A DNA stretch of 64,000 nucleotides. Origin: Garcia nutans (lineage: Eukaryota > Streptophyta > Magnoliopsida > Malpighiales > Euphorbiaceae). The stretch is from NCBI GenBank assembly GCA_947685225.1, contig CANTUV010000011.1, positions 62,484,501 to 62,548,500 of the forward strand, read 5' to 3'. The position numbers and the translations under genes were made by a program. Of the stretch, positions 1-13,100 are shown piece by piece. The notes beneath the pieces were generated by a model, which was given only the letters and a program-made list of their open reading frames with translations, was not told the DNA's origin and made no database searches. Position 1 is the stretch's first letter, and each line of letters starts with the position of its first letter.

Positions 1-2160
1 TTTGATAAATAGAAACTATTTATTAATTTTACTATTAAAGTTTCAATTCTTGATACTCAAGATTACGATCGATCTTTCCAAAAATTTCTTATGAAATAAA
101 AGAATTTTATAATTGATCATTGACTAGTAATCCAATATTCATGTTGAAGCTTTTCAAACATTTATGTTTAATTTAAACTTTGGTCATTGTAATTTACCGG
201 CCGGCGGCCACCGAGTTAATTTAATGAAATTTAAGCAATTTAGTTAGAAGAATTACTGGAAAGCAATCGGTGCTGCACTAATAGATCTGTAAAAAGGAAT
301 CATTAAGTGTACATCAGCAACATACATCAAGCGTTCGATTCCAATTTTGAGTCTGATCTTGGAGGAAGTAGTGAACCTTTTGGGGGTTGAGAAGGGTCAA
401 TTGACCCTTTGCTACTGGACCCCCAGAAGTTCCAATTTTAGAGTTAAAAATTCCAAATGAGAGAGTCAGGTGCAACGTGAGCCTGTGTTGTCGCTGTTCA
501 CAGCTGAGCACTGAGCCCAGTGTAATCAGTTAGCAGTCAGAACAGAGAAAAAATTGTTCTAGTCTGTATTAATTACCTAATTTAATCTATCCAAATAGTC
601 AAAATCATTTGTATTAAAATTACGATAAATATTAATTACAGTCATTTTAAAAAATAATTATTAAATAATCTCTTTTTTATTGGCTAAAAAATATTAATTA
701 TAATAACTTTAATCATAAATAAACTTATAATAAAAAAATTTTAGCCAATAAAAAGAAAATTGTCTAACAACCACTCTCTAAAATGACTGCATTTAGCATT
801 TCTCTAAAATTATATAAACATAATAAAAAAATTATGTCAATTTTCCGAAGTTACAAATTTTGCTAAAAAAAGAAATTATTAACGCACATGAACTATGAAC
901 ATTGATTTACCAATAAAAAAAATTGTAGAGGTTTGCCTCACTCTTTGGCATAAACGGAAACAAAATCCACTGCCGAAACTACTGCACAAAAGGTCGAATA
1001 ATACTCTATAGATACCCACGTCGCTGTTTCTCTTTTTGCATCATGCATGACTGCCATGTATTCTCCATCGAAAAAAAAAGTGAATGCAATGTATTCTCCA
1101 AAAAAAAAAAAAAAAAAGTAAACTACTATGTCACAAAAATATTGCTCTATGTCTACGTTAAAATTGGATAAAAAAAAAAGAAATTTGTTGTTATAGTTTT
1201 ATTTGATATAATTCTAAAAAAATAATTTATATAAAAAAAATTACTGCAACAAATTTTTCAACCCGAGTCAATTAGTTTCACCTAATTTTTTTAGTTGGGC
1301 ACTACATTTGAAATATACACTCTTTACTAACTTATAACTCACGATTTTTTCACAATGTTTACCTAAGTAACTCGGAATTTCTAGCATTCATCAAATTTAA
1401 AAAAAAAAAAAAACTGACACGTGGACGTCAATGTCTTTTGTCGGTGGTCATCTGAGTTTTGTTAGGTTTTTATACTGCCATAGGTAGAAACCATGGGCAC
1501 TCACTGGATACTGAATCCAACAGATCTCTTTATTGGCATTCTTCCTCTAAATTCTAACCTAAAACAAATTCTATGTGCTGCTCTTAACGATTTTCGTTGA
1601 AAATGATTCCTAGAAAGATTATTCTTTTTTGAATTTGTAGCCAAATTATAAAACCAAATTCTTTTTTTTTTTTTTTGAATTTCAGTTCTAACATCATATT
1701 AACAAAAGACGCTAAATTTTGTAGTTATTTGATTGTAATTATCTCTAATTTTTGTTCAGGAGTGGTTGAAAATTGGATGATTGGGACCTTTGATTTTCTT
1801 ACGTGGCCCTATCACAATGGTCCTCCAATTAGAACTTGGAGGTCTTATCTTCTAAGGAAAATGCTATAATACAATACTTGCATGTCACTATGCAAGTAAT
1901 CTCCCTAAAATGCAAACGTGGACCATACTGGTGAAAGGGACACAACATGGCGGTGTTTATATTGTGTCGTTTTGGACAAAACCTGTAATCCCGTTTATAG
2001 CTATGGTTTGCACTTGGCAGTTAGCAGCACAGTTTTAGAAACTGGAAATGGCATGGCTCTCTAGGCTGCACAAAGCGACACAAGGGCAATGGTAAATTGA
2101 TAACTTAAAAAATTAAAATAACGGCCTAAAGTAAAAAAAAAAAAAAAGAAGTTAAAGCCT
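1..2160. other. Intergenic, AT-rich, no gene seen
   Basis: No coding exon with plausible codon use is visible on either strand. The stretch holds A/T homopolymers, including a run of about 17 A near 1100. The last few hundred bases, with pyrimidine-rich tracts near 2160-2200, are probably the promoter and untranslated leader of the gene that follows. Confidence 0.5.
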
Positions 2161-3428
2161 CGTGTCTTCTGCTTCTGCTTCTATTTTATTTTATTTTGTT
2201 AAATTATCCAAGGATTGAATTTTTTTTGGCTTTCAAGGAATTCAATCAGATCTGTAGAATTGTAAGATACATAAAGCCACTTGCCCATTTCTGTCCAATT
2301 TTGCGCGGATTGAATCAAATCAATATCCTCTTGTTGGTCTGTACTCTGTCTTTGCTTTCCTGTTTAATTTTTCTGATTTTTCGTTTCTGATTCTTTTGTT
2401 GAGATTGAATTGTTCTTCTCACTTGTGCTTGCTTGAATTCATTTTTCGCTTTATGATTTTCTGTAAGCCATGGATTCTTGTTTTTTTAAAGCTTATCTTG
2501 TTGCAGGATTTTCTCTTAAATTCTGATCAATATGGGTATACAGTATACTTATTTTCCAATGCTTAGATTTCTTTCTATCTTTCAATATAAATTGCTGTTT
2601 TTTATGTATAATTACTGATTTCTACATATCTGATGCCTTTTGCCTTTTGGTGAGAGTTACTGTAATTGGATAGAGTTTATAATTTTAGTTATCTTCGCTT
2701 GTGCTTGATCTTGTATTTATGTTTTAATTGTAGTTGGCAATGAATTCCTTTTCCTTTTTCACTGCGTACATGATCCAGTTATCACACTGCTCTACTTTCT
2801 CTAGAGTTCTTTTCTTACTACCAGATCAATTCACTTCTTGAATTTTGTGCTTCCAGACTTGGTTTGTCTTCATAGAATGGTACAAAACAAGAACGTTGAA
2901 CTTTAATCAAAATATGCCTTGGGTTTTCAATGCTTAGGTATTTGGATATGGTTCTTCGCTGGTAAGATAGTCTTGCTTAGTAGAATTCTGTTTGTTGAGA
3001 TCTTTTTCCTAGGCTTCTTTTTGTCTTAACATCTTATTTATGTATGCATTATGAGGGAGCAAGCCACCATATATAGCAATAAAGATTTCAGTTTTTAGAA
3101 TTTCAAAATGCATATTCGTGGTGGTATTCCCTGCGGTTTGAATCTTATCACAAACAAGAAGTTCAAGCCTATATAACTTCCAATGTGCTGAAAGATTAAT
3201 TTACAGATTTTGCATGATCAAACTTTGGTATGCATATGCTCGGTTGAGTTTGAAGTGTTACACTTATTTTCTTTTTTAGCCCTGCTGACTCTGTCAGTTC
3301 AAAGTTTACTCTCATTTGAAACAAGCCTACCAGTCCATCCTCAATCTTTTCCAATCCTTCTTGGATACTAATGCCTATCAGTGCTAACCAAAGGTTATAC
3401 TGCAGATGTATCAGATAAGAGGAAACTG
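2161..3428 (+). other. Probable 5' leader and leader intron of the membrane-tail protein gene
   Basis: The stretch begins with a CTTCTG-rich, TTTTA-rich tract typical of plant leaders. It has no good open frame of its own. A clean acceptor, TACTGCAG, ends at 3405, followed by 23 bases and then the ATG at 3429. The acceptor so close to the start codon implies a leader intron; its donor, probably around 2.3-2.5 kb, I could not fix. This is inference from splice signals only. Confidence 0.45.
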
Positions 3429-5025
3429 ATGGCAGTAGCAGAAGCAAGGGCTGTGTGGCAAAGAACAGCTAATCGTTGTTTTGTCCAAGAAGATGCCAAA
3501 AGAGCCCCCAAGTTAGCTTGCTGCCAGTCGTCATCGTCATCATTCAAACAGGTTGAAGGGGGGCCAACAAATGCAACAGACATGCCTGATAATCCAGCTG
3601 TAGGTTTCATGCCTCATCATAGGAATCCGTCATATTCCAACTTACCGTCAGATACAAGATGGTGGCTTCAGCTGCAACCTAGCTATGGATACCAAAAGGG
3701 TTTAACTTTTGAACAGTTAAATGCCTTGGAGGCTGAGATGGAAAGCCTTAAAGCTGAATTTGTGAACTCATCCTCTAAAATTGGTGAGGTTTGCTCATCT
3801 AATGACGGATGCAGCACTTGTTTTGATGGCAGCAGGAATAGTGAATATTCCTTTGACGCGTATTATAGGACCGGTGCTGATTGTATGAAGAAAGATACTG
3901 ACATTAAAGAGCAAGAGACAATGCCGCTCTATGATAGAACTGCCCTTGAATTTATCGACCTTAAGGACACGAGAGAAAACTCTAAGTGGATGGATATGGA
4001 TGCAATTGAATGCTGCAGACCTCAAAATAGCCATGACAATTGTTTTGATCTAGAATCACCTTGGATTGAGGGCGAAAAGAATGTTCCGTGGTGGCGCACA
4101 ACAGATAAAGATGACTTGGCCTCCTTAGTTGCACAGAAGTCTCTCGACTATTTCGAGAATTGTGACCTTCCCCCACCTCAGAAGATGCATCTTAGGAAAT
4201 CCCCTTGTGGTCGTCCTGGATCATCTGATTTTGATGATGCAGAACCTTCATCTTTGGACTGGAAGCCACAGAGTGGTTTTGCCTCCAGCCCAATAATTCA
4301 CGGGCATGGCCTTCCCAATTCAGAAAGCATTGAAGGAAGACAGAGGACCCCGATTGAAGGACACTTACAAAGCATTTCTGACAAGCCATTCAGGTATTTG
4401 CTTAGATTGTATCATCTGGTTATATTATGCTTGAATGCCCGATAATCCATTTTCTGCTAGAGTTTTGTATGGTTATAATATTGCACAATTAAGTAAAATG
4501 CGAAACTAATGTAATTTTCATATGGATCTGCAACTTAAATGCAGTTATACCACAACCCATAAAGATACAACAGAAATTGGTCAAGTTTCTGATAGTGATC
4601 CTTGCAAGACTCAGCTACTGGAAGCACTTCGTCATTCTCAAACACGAGCCAGGGAAGCTGAGAAGGTGGCACAGCAAGCCTGTGCAGAGAAGGAGCACAT
4701 CATTAAGCTCTTCTTCAAACAAGCCTCGCAGCTTTTTGCCTATAGGCAGTGGTTCCATCTGCTACAGCTTGAAACCCTTTACCACCAGGTTAAGAATGGC
4801 GACCAGCCAATGTCTACTCTGTTCCCTGTAGCTCTTCCATGGATGCCTCAGAGGAGCAGGAAAGTGCGAAAGAGCTGGCAAAAATCTAGGAGGGTAAAAC
4901 GAGGCAAACGTGGCTGTCCAAGTTATGACATTAGCAAGTATGCGGTGGCATTTGCACTGGGGTTGAGTCTTGTTGGAGCAGGCTTGCTACTGGGATGGAC
5001 GGTTGGGTGGATGTTACCCTTATAA
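3429..5025 (+). CDS. Plant-specific protein with coiled coil and C-terminal membrane tail (function unknown)
   Basis: Two coding exons, 3429-4393 and 4545-5025, join through CAG|GTATTT and AATGCAG with one codon (Ser 322) split between them, giving 481 residues. The ATG at 3429 is chosen because it opens the conserved start MAVAEARAVWQRTANRCFVQ and sits just after an acceptor. Residues 1-30 are basic and Cys-containing. The middle (about 35-320) is acidic, Trp- and Ser-rich and looks disordered. Residues about 343-400 form an Ala/Glu/Lys/Gln-rich helix, probably a coiled coil. A strongly basic stretch (about 426-446) precedes a hydrophobic segment (about 454-479) ending in WMLPL, as in a tail-anchored protein. 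I know this family only as 'uncharacterised/transmembrane protein' in plants (I recall At2g46550 and At1g01240). No enzyme motif is visible and no function is claimed. Confidence 0.88.
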
Positions 5026-6025
5026 GGTTCAACTAAATTTACTGTATGAAAATTTATTTGTGAGAGAAACTGATTGAATTAAATGTATGGAAATATGTAT
5101 GTTGTATTTATTTCTTAGATACTTTTCTTTTCCTACTTTGTACAAATGATTTGTGGATTGGTTGATGTGCATATGGTCAGTTAGATGTTCTGTCAATGGA
5201 GAATCTCGTCAAACGTCTCTTTTGGTGATCTGAGTTTATGTATATTTGATCTAAATCGTAATTTCAGTACATTTTGCTAGACAAGTAGAAATCCATAATC
5301 ATCAAAAAAGGTAGAAATCCATAATGATTCTTTGCCAAAGAATAAACAAATATGATATTCTTACAATAATATCAAATTTGAAAGAAATAATTATAAATCA
5401 CATCAGCACAATTATTAAGATTAAACTGTTCATACAAAAAACTATGACTTAATTATAATTATTGCTAGTTTTACTTATTGTAGAAAAATAGAAACTTCTA
5501 AAAAAAAGAAAGAGTAGAAGCACTTTGAGAAAATTTTAATGGAGTTTTGAAAAATAAATAAAATAATATTCTTAAAATAAATTCAAATTTTAAAATAAAA
5601 TATTAAAAAAATATCTTCAATGTAATTATTGAACAACATTTCACAAAAATCTATCATTTCATTAAAGTTGACATTGATTTTACTCTAATGAAAAATAATA
5701 ATTTTACAAAAAAAATGTATGGAACAAAATATGTAAGGTAGAAATAGTTAATATACTGTATTTTGAGAAAATTAAAAAAAATAATTAATATATTGTATTT
5801 TGAGAAAATTACAAAATGTCCCTTTTTTTTTAATTATCTTATGATTTTAAAAAATTTTAAAAATATTTATTTTTAAAATTTAATTGAAAATGTACTATAG
5901 GCTTTATAAGTGTAGATATAATTTTTTTTTTAAAAGTGAATGTTTTTAAAATTGAAAGTTAAAAATTAAAAATTTTATTCTTTTCACTTTTTCTCTATGT
6001 AATTTCGGAAGGTTTAGAGGCCGAA
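5026..6025. other. 3' end and intergenic spacer
   Basis: The first 200 bases are probably the 3' untranslated region of the gene before. The rest is A/T-rich, with near-copies of short phrases such as the GAGAAAATTA... stretch at about 5760-5815. No exon is seen. Confidence 0.5.
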
Positions 6026-6054
6026 AGCCCAACCCATCTTTAATAGATTGGGCC
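6026..6054 (+). promoter_or_regulatory. Paired site II elements upstream of the NDUFA3 gene
   Basis: AGCCCA at 6026-6031 is TGGGCT on the other strand, and TGGGCC lies at 6049-6054. Both fit the plant site II consensus TGGGCY, which is bound by TCP factors and enriched in pairs upstream of nuclear genes for respiratory-chain proteins. They lie 85-110 bases before the ATG. The match is seen in sequence; the role is inferred from the family rule and from the gene that follows. Confidence 0.6.
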
Positions 6055-6138
6055 AAAGGACGGTGGTAAAGGAGTTGTCGTCGACGGATCCTCGAAAAAT
6101 TAAACCGCAGAACACCACCAGAAAATTTGGAGAGAAAG

Positions 6139-7881
6139 ATGGCGGTGATGGAGAAGCTGAAAATGTTCGTCGTGCAAGAGCCAGTGGTTGCAGCTTCTTG
6201 CCTTATCGCTGGGGTTGGTGCGTCTTTGACATCCTCTTTTTATCTCCTAACTTCTAAGCATCCTTTAGATGATCATGCTTCATTTTGTGAAGTTCTTTTC
6301 AATTTTTTTTTTCCATCTGAAAAAAATTATCGTAACCTCTGATGTGGACTTGATTAGGGATTTTTGTGATTTTATCTCTGGCTTTAAATCCAAAAATGGC
6401 TTTTGTTCTTCTAGTTTGATGCTGTAATTAATCTATATTTTTTTTGTTAGGGTTCGTTTCGTTCGCTAGGGATTTTCATGTGAAACTATGCAGCTGAGTT
6501 TTAGCAGTTCTAGGCATTTCAGTTTGTGTCAAATTGGCAAGAAAAGAGCAATTATATGGATTTGAGGAAAATATTCAATAATTGCTTGTCCCCTGTTCGG
6601 GTTGTATTACCTGAATGTAAGCATGTGTTCAGTTTAGTAGTTGATGATATTCATTATACCATAAGCCTACTCCATTTAGGTTAATTTCACTGGATAATTG
6701 TTGATCTGATTAATCACAAATAGTATCATTAATATCTGAATGCAATTTCTGAACAGGTCTGAGATTTTAAACTCCTAACTGGCAATAGAAACACCCTTTT
6801 GGTATCTCCTTTACAGAAATTAACTTCGTCATTTGCACTGGATCTCTATTTGTGTTACTGTGTTCTGTTTATGTGCCACTGTAAAAATCTTAGATTATTC
6901 ATACGAAAATTGATTATTTAATATCTTACTTCGAAATTTTCAGGTCTATTCCTTCCAGCTGTGGTGAGGCCAATCCTGGATTCCCTTGAAACAAGCAAGC
7001 AAGTCCCTCAGCCTGCCTTAAGTGATGTGAGTGTGTTTGCAAGATGATTAGCTACATTTCCATAATCAGAATCTTATCTCTTCATTATGCATCAAGTTAT
7101 CAGAATACTTTATTCACTTGGCATAGCTATGTTTAAATTTGAATCAGGTTAAACCTTATTACAATTTGAATCGCGTCGATTACAGTAGCATTAATTTCGA
7201 TTTTTTTTATTACAGTATATTTTGTTGCATTAATACTTGTTTTGAATGGTTGAAAACACGATATCACCACAGTACAGTGTGATGGAAAACCTGCAGTCTC
7301 TGATTTTCTCCTCTATATTGAAGGATAAAAGAAACAATTATTATTAGTCCAGACTCCTGATAGATTAGAGCTATGGATCATTGGTTTCTTTTTGGACATT
7401 TGTTTTTAATCTTGAAGATAGATCTGAGTCCTAGTATAAGACCCATCTGAGTCCTAGTATAAAACCCATGATGCCACCAAGAACCCATGGTTTATCTACT
7501 AAGTTTAACCCAGCTGGTTTCATTTATACAGCTTTTGATATTGTATGGAATTCAGGCTTAATTCAGTCTAATTTGATTTTTAGATGAAAAATGAAGAAAA
7601 GCATTAAAATGGCATGATTAGATCATTTTAAGTTTAAGGCCACGTTGACTAACCTAAAGATGTGCTTAAGTCTAATAAATACTTAATCAGGAACATTGAA
7701 CACATTGAGCTAAAAGTGCTTGTAGTTGGACCTTAATATCAGAGTTTCATTACTGTATGCCAAGGAATCTTCAGTTTAACTGATATTTCTACCATTGATG
7801 CTCTCTTTTTTCTGTTTTTTAGGTTTTGATGTCTTGTATTTTCTGTAGGTGGTGGCAGGTGTGCGTAAAAAGCAGGGATAA
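6139..7881 (+). CDS. NDUFA3: Mitochondrial complex I subunit NDUFA3/B9-like
   Basis: Three small exons, 6139-6217, 6944-7026 and 7849-7881, join in phase (79, 83 and 33 nt) to encode 64 residues ending VAGVRKKQG. The introns are GT..AG (G|GTGCGT/TTTCAG; GAT|GTGAGT/CTGTAG). The core EPVVAASCLIAGVG followed by LFLPAVVRPILD (about residues 14-39) is a single membrane helix. It lines up with the EPVL..S.....LP..SPY core of animal NDUFA3, an accessory subunit in the membrane arm of NADH:ubiquinone oxidoreductase. The plant version is shorter than the ~84-residue animal one. As in NDUFA3 there is no separate cleavable presequence; import would rely on the basic N-terminus and the helix. A second in-frame ATG lies three codons in. 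Promoter site II motifs support a respiratory role. The family call is from remembered similarity. Confidence 0.82.
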
Positions 7882-9100
7882 AGTGACAAGTAGCAGAATT
7901 TTATTCTTCCAACTCTCTTCTAGTTTTATTTTCTTTTTCTTTTTCCTTGACTATTTTGAACGCATAAAATAAAGCTTTTCTTTTTAATTACTGAACGTTG
8001 AGAAGTCACAAGTATTGCACATTCATTCTGTTTTGTACAAGTAGGTGAATACTTTGTTGCTATGCCTGATTGAACACTTATAAACAGTTGGCACTCATTG
8101 AAAATCCACTGCTTCCATTTCTTAGAATGATGAAAATGTATCCATGTATTTCATCAGCTGCTTTCGCATGTTTCATTCTCAGAGACTTGGAAAGGAGTGA
8201 ATTCCTCGGGATTTGTATAAGCATTATGGTTCTGTAGATGGTATTTGTAGTAATGACAACCAAAATATCAATCGGCACTCTCTTAAACATGGCCTAATAG
8301 ATTGCAAATTTGGAAGATGATACTTTTAGGTCTGATAGATTGAAAAATTCTCAAAAGGAGAGAAAGCTGCTCAGTTTGAACTACAAGCCTTCTATACTGT
8401 TAGCCATGCACAGGATTATTGACCTATAATTTGAGCCAGGCGAATACAAGAATGATGGATGGTTCTTGAAAATCTTTAATGCGACTCATCTGGCCTGATA
8501 CAGAAGTGAATCTTAAATCAATCTATGAGGTACTAACTAAACAAATACAGAAGTGAATCTTGGATTGGTTGATGCTTAATGAGTAGGTTTTTGGTGATAA
8601 ATAATGAATAATAAAACTTGTAAAAAAGAAAAAACACGAACTTTGAACTTGTTCGTGAATGAGCTAGAATTTTGCTTGCGAACAACTTAAAATTATCAAG
8701 CTGAAAATGTAACATGCAAATTTTGGCACTTTGACTAACAATATAACAAAGTTCATTCAGAATTTATCCTTCTCTGTGGACGATTAGGGATTGATAAGAG
8801 GAATTAAACCATCATATTAATGCTTTCAGAGCTCATGACTTGACTATACTTACTTGCTGCAATATATAACCACATGATTACACATTCAATAGTTCCTCAT
8901 AAAGTGCACTAGGAGACAACAGATGCAGCCACAGGCCCTTGGGAGTTGAGACAACACATGAAGAGAGAGAGGCGAATGTGATCAGATTTGTCGCACAGCT
9001 CATTGAAAGAGATGTATCAAACAGGACAGGACCATAGCGGCTTCCAGGTAATTTAATGAGACCATGTTTTATGTTTTGTCCAACTAGCCACTAGAAAAAG
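7882..9100. other. Intergenic between convergent genes
   Basis: Holds the 3' untranslated regions of the NDUFA3 gene (plus) and the DUF688 gene (minus). No further exon is convincing on either strand. Confidence 0.5.
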
Positions 9101-10103
9101 TCAAACAACAAACCCATCTTTCTTTAGTTTCCTGTTCCTCCATGGAACTACCTGCTTCAGTCTTTCATAAATAGTAGCCTGCAAAATTTTCCACAAAATC
9201 AATCGGGATTTCAATCTATACATCTTCTATATCTACCAGCTATAATTAGTTACTTTATTGTATAATAAAAGCTAATTAATTAATTGATCATTCATTTACA
9301 ACCATTTTAACCAAAAAAAAACTTTTCACTGAATAATAGAAGTTGATAAAAAAAATTATAATGCAGATTTTATATATAATAAAAAAAAATTATAGAACAA
9401 AGACTGAAGAACTAACCCAGAAATGAGACTTTGCACGAGTGGAAAAGCTCCCTGATCTTCTGAATTTTGTGATCTTAACATTCTTGCTACTGCTCTCTTC
9501 GTCCTTTTCTTCTTCTTCTTCTTCTTCTACTTTTCTGTCATTATCGTCAACTTCTTCTCTATCCATAAACGATGGAAAAACATAGCTAGCTCCACCAACC
9601 TGCTCTCTTTTACCCCTGAAGGCTCTTCTTCCCCAAAGCCAAGAACCCAAAAACCCTTTATCTCTTACCCCTCTCTTACTAAGAACCAAAGTGCTAAGCT
9701 GAGCTTTCTCAGGACTACAATTCTTATGAAACGACCCAAAACGGTCCCTTCTTATAATTCTAAACGACGAAGACTGAAATCTTGGTTTATTACCCATATG
9801 AGGTCCTTCCAAGACTGTAGTTGGCGAGGTCAGCCTGCTACTAACACTGGAATCTAGCAACAACAATCTTGGAGGTAGCTCAAGGCACTTGGGCCCGAAT
9901 TCAATTGGGTTAGCCAGGGCAGTACAGTCTCTAGGCTTTCCAGGCTCTTCCTCCCACCGAAATGGAACGGTGGCTGAGGAGTAGAGTGGCGGAGTTAAAG
10001 TTCCTGACCTCTGTGGTGACTGCATATATACATGTGGTTGTGGGTTCCAAGATAATGGCAATCTTGGTGAAGAGCTTAGCTCTTGTTCTGTTTCAGATCC
10101 CAT
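9101..10103 (-). CDS. DUF688 family protein (At4g00950/MEE47-like)
   Basis: Exon 1 runs 10103-9417 (229 codons) and exon 2 9178-9101 (25 codons and TGA), giving 254 residues. The intron donor is TGG|GTTAGT and the acceptor TTTTGCAG, both at phase 0. Without splicing, exon 1 would read on to a spurious VSSSVFVL end; the spliced end ATIYERLKQVVPWRNRKLKK is the conserved C-terminus of this family, which fixes the model. The N-terminal signature VPFRWEEEPGKP is at residues 46-57. A Glu/Asp/Lys-rich low-complexity stretch lies before the end of exon 1, and several RR/KR clusters suggest nuclear location. The family is plant-specific and proline-rich, with no known biochemical activity. The Arabidopsis relative has a 'maternal effect embryo arrest' name; any role here is untested. 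Confidence 0.82.
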
Positions 10104-13100
10104 TACTCTCGTAATCTACTGGGTTTGTACAAATATGGTCTTATTGTCTGTTTTTAAGTAGTAGAGGGAGACAATAAGGGAGATGGGAAAAAAAAGGCCA
10201 AGGCTCTTTTTTTTATTTTCTCTAGTCATCCCTTTCCTTGATTGAAGAGCTAAGCAAGCTTTGATATAATGAGAGCATTTCTACGTGCTTATCATGGGGC
10301 AATGAATTTGCACTATTGTTAGCTCTCCGACCATAATAATTAGGTTCAGTGAAATTATAGTTTGTACTGATCATGACCTTTCTAATAATAAAGGTTTTGA
10401 CAACTAAGAGATATAATTAGTCATTTGATTAAAGATAAATTATTGATTAGTTTTTTAAAAATTTGTCTTTTTTGAAGATATCGGTCCATCGCAAAAGCAA
10501 TAAAGTTTTTTTTTTTAATTGTGTTTTGGGTATAGAGTTAACCAAGAAAAGAATGTTTTGAAAATGAGAATGACTATAATTGTAATTAAATCGAGTAGAG
10601 TAAAATTTTAAAAAATTTAAGTTTAATTTATTATAAAATAATTAAATTTAAACTTAAATTTAAATTGAATTCAAGTTGAGTTTAAATTTATATCGAGCCA
10701 GCTTATATATTATGTATTTCGAGTTTGAACTTGAGCTTTAAATAAGTGTAATGAATTTAATGAATTTATTTTAATTTTAATTTTAATTTATTTTTTTATA
10801 TTTTTATAAAAAAAATTATTAAAATTAATATTTTTATAAAAGATAAATAATATATTATATATTAATAAAAATAAAAATAAAAAATATTATATTATTATAA
10901 TATTATATTTTACTATAAATTACTAAACTATTTTATATTATATATTATTTAATTTATTTATTATATATATATCATATATTAATAATTTATATAAATTAAA
11001 TTAGTCAAAATATTAATATATTTACATATATATTTTAATATGTATAAATTAAATTATTTATTTTTAATTAAATACACTAAACAAGCTAATTTACGAGTTT
11101 AATTTATAAGATTTTTAAATGAGTCAGCTCACAAGTTAACAAACCGAGTATTTTTTAATTTGAGTTTGGTTTATTTAATAAATGAGCTATTTGAACTAAA
11201 GTCTAAACAAATTTTTATCAAAATAAGATTTAAGTCGAACTCGAATAATTTGACTAATTTATAGACCTAAAAATGACTATAGCTTTGTTAAAGTGAGTCA
11301 TGTTTTTCATATTCTTTGGAAATAAAGAAATGTGAACCAAATTTTTAGGAACTATAATTTGCAGTGCTCTGAGTCACACCTGATTCTAACTCTGATGAAG
11401 AAAAGCGTTGGATGCCAGCATGTGGTGGAGAATATTTCATTTGTCATGTTTGGATTTGGACATTTTGCTTAGATAACAGCATGATGTGGAGCATGAAACT
11501 GACGTAAATAAACTGTTTGTGAAACATTAATTTGACAATGCCAAACAGACCCCTAAGCCTAAGGTAGACGAAAGACTTGTTAATGGAAATGTGAATGAAA
11601 AATGAAAATAACGTTAGGTAAATAAGCAGAAAAAGTGGTAAGCAGCTATGCCTATCCTTTAATCAAGAAAAGTCAAAATCGAAACAAAAAAGTAAGAGAG
11701 TCATTTTCAAAGTAATAAAGAGAAGGCATGTTCAACCTCAAAGTATTTATGGTATATTTTGTATTATTTTTTATCTTTGCTTTTGCCACACTTTTCTTTA
11801 AATGGGATTTCCAGTTTGATGATATGATTGTCTATCAACTACTGAATGAGGCCAAAACCAAAATCTAAAAGAAATTTCATGGGACAAAGGGAAATTGAGT
11901 ATTGCTTATCAACTTTTACTTTCTTTTCATTCCAATTAAGCAAATTTTATTGGGTCATAGCAATTTATTTATTTGGGAGATGTTCTTTATTAGTCTAATA
12001 AGAAAATGCACTCATAAGTAAATTCATCTCTTTTCAATATATTTTTATGATAAAAAATTTTAATACATTTTTACTTAATATGTAATAATTTTTATTAAAT
12101 CGATAAATTTTTATCGCTGTGATAATAGAAAATTTTAATATTTAAATTTTTTTATTTTTTATATGCTCTTAAGACAATTATATTTAGATATCAGTCAAAA
12201 TTTTAATTTATATAATAATCTAATAAAACATTCGTGATGCTGCAGGGATTTTTAAAATTATAAAAAATTGATATTATAAGTTTTTTAGATTTGAATATCA
12301 AATTTTATAATTCTAATCGCGCTGATAGTTATAAAAATTTAATATAAGTTATTTAGATTTTAATATCAAGTTTTGTAATTTTGATAAGAAAAAAAATACT
12401 AATTATAAATAATGTAATAATAATAACCTCCCCAATCATATCTATCTAATATTAAATATGTATGATAATTTATTTACAAATGTGAAAGCAAACAAAAAAA
12501 TAAAAAATGACATAAAAAATTACAAATAGGGCTTTAAACCTCCAATAAGATGAACAGTTTGTTACTTACAATGATCTTACTTCGAAAATTTTTAGCATCA
12601 TACTGAAATAATAATTTTAATCTTAATATTAATCTTACCTATAATCATTAAAATTAGTGTAAATAAATTATTTTACTTTTAAGTTTTTTTTTTACAAGAC
12701 TCACTTCTTTGACCTAATCATATTATAATCTGAATTAAAATATCACATTTAATATTAGATAAATTAAACAATGCTAATAAATTGTAAAATTATACGATTT
12801 CTCTCTCCCTCCACTTGCTAACTTTATATTAATTGCACGCAAAAAATTAATAAGATCCATAAATACTGTATTATTTTATCAGTTCAAAATGTAAGAAAGT
12901 TTTATTAAAATATTAATTTTCATTCCCCTGTATAATAAATATGATTAAACTAATGATAATAATGAATGAATTTAAAAATCATTAGTTCTAATATAGAAAA
13001 TTATTTTAATAATCAAGCAATTATAAATCTCAAATTTCTATATGTATAATATTCTTGAATCTTATCATAATTGATCATAAAATGTATGGTAATAATATAA

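Noticed and set aside
332..341. GTTCGATTCC, a tRNA T-loop-like word
   Set aside because: No flanking stem pairs and no A/B box arrangement; not a tRNA gene.
314..511. Minus-strand frame of 65 codons
   Set aside because: No family features, odd composition, no splice partners; likely chance.
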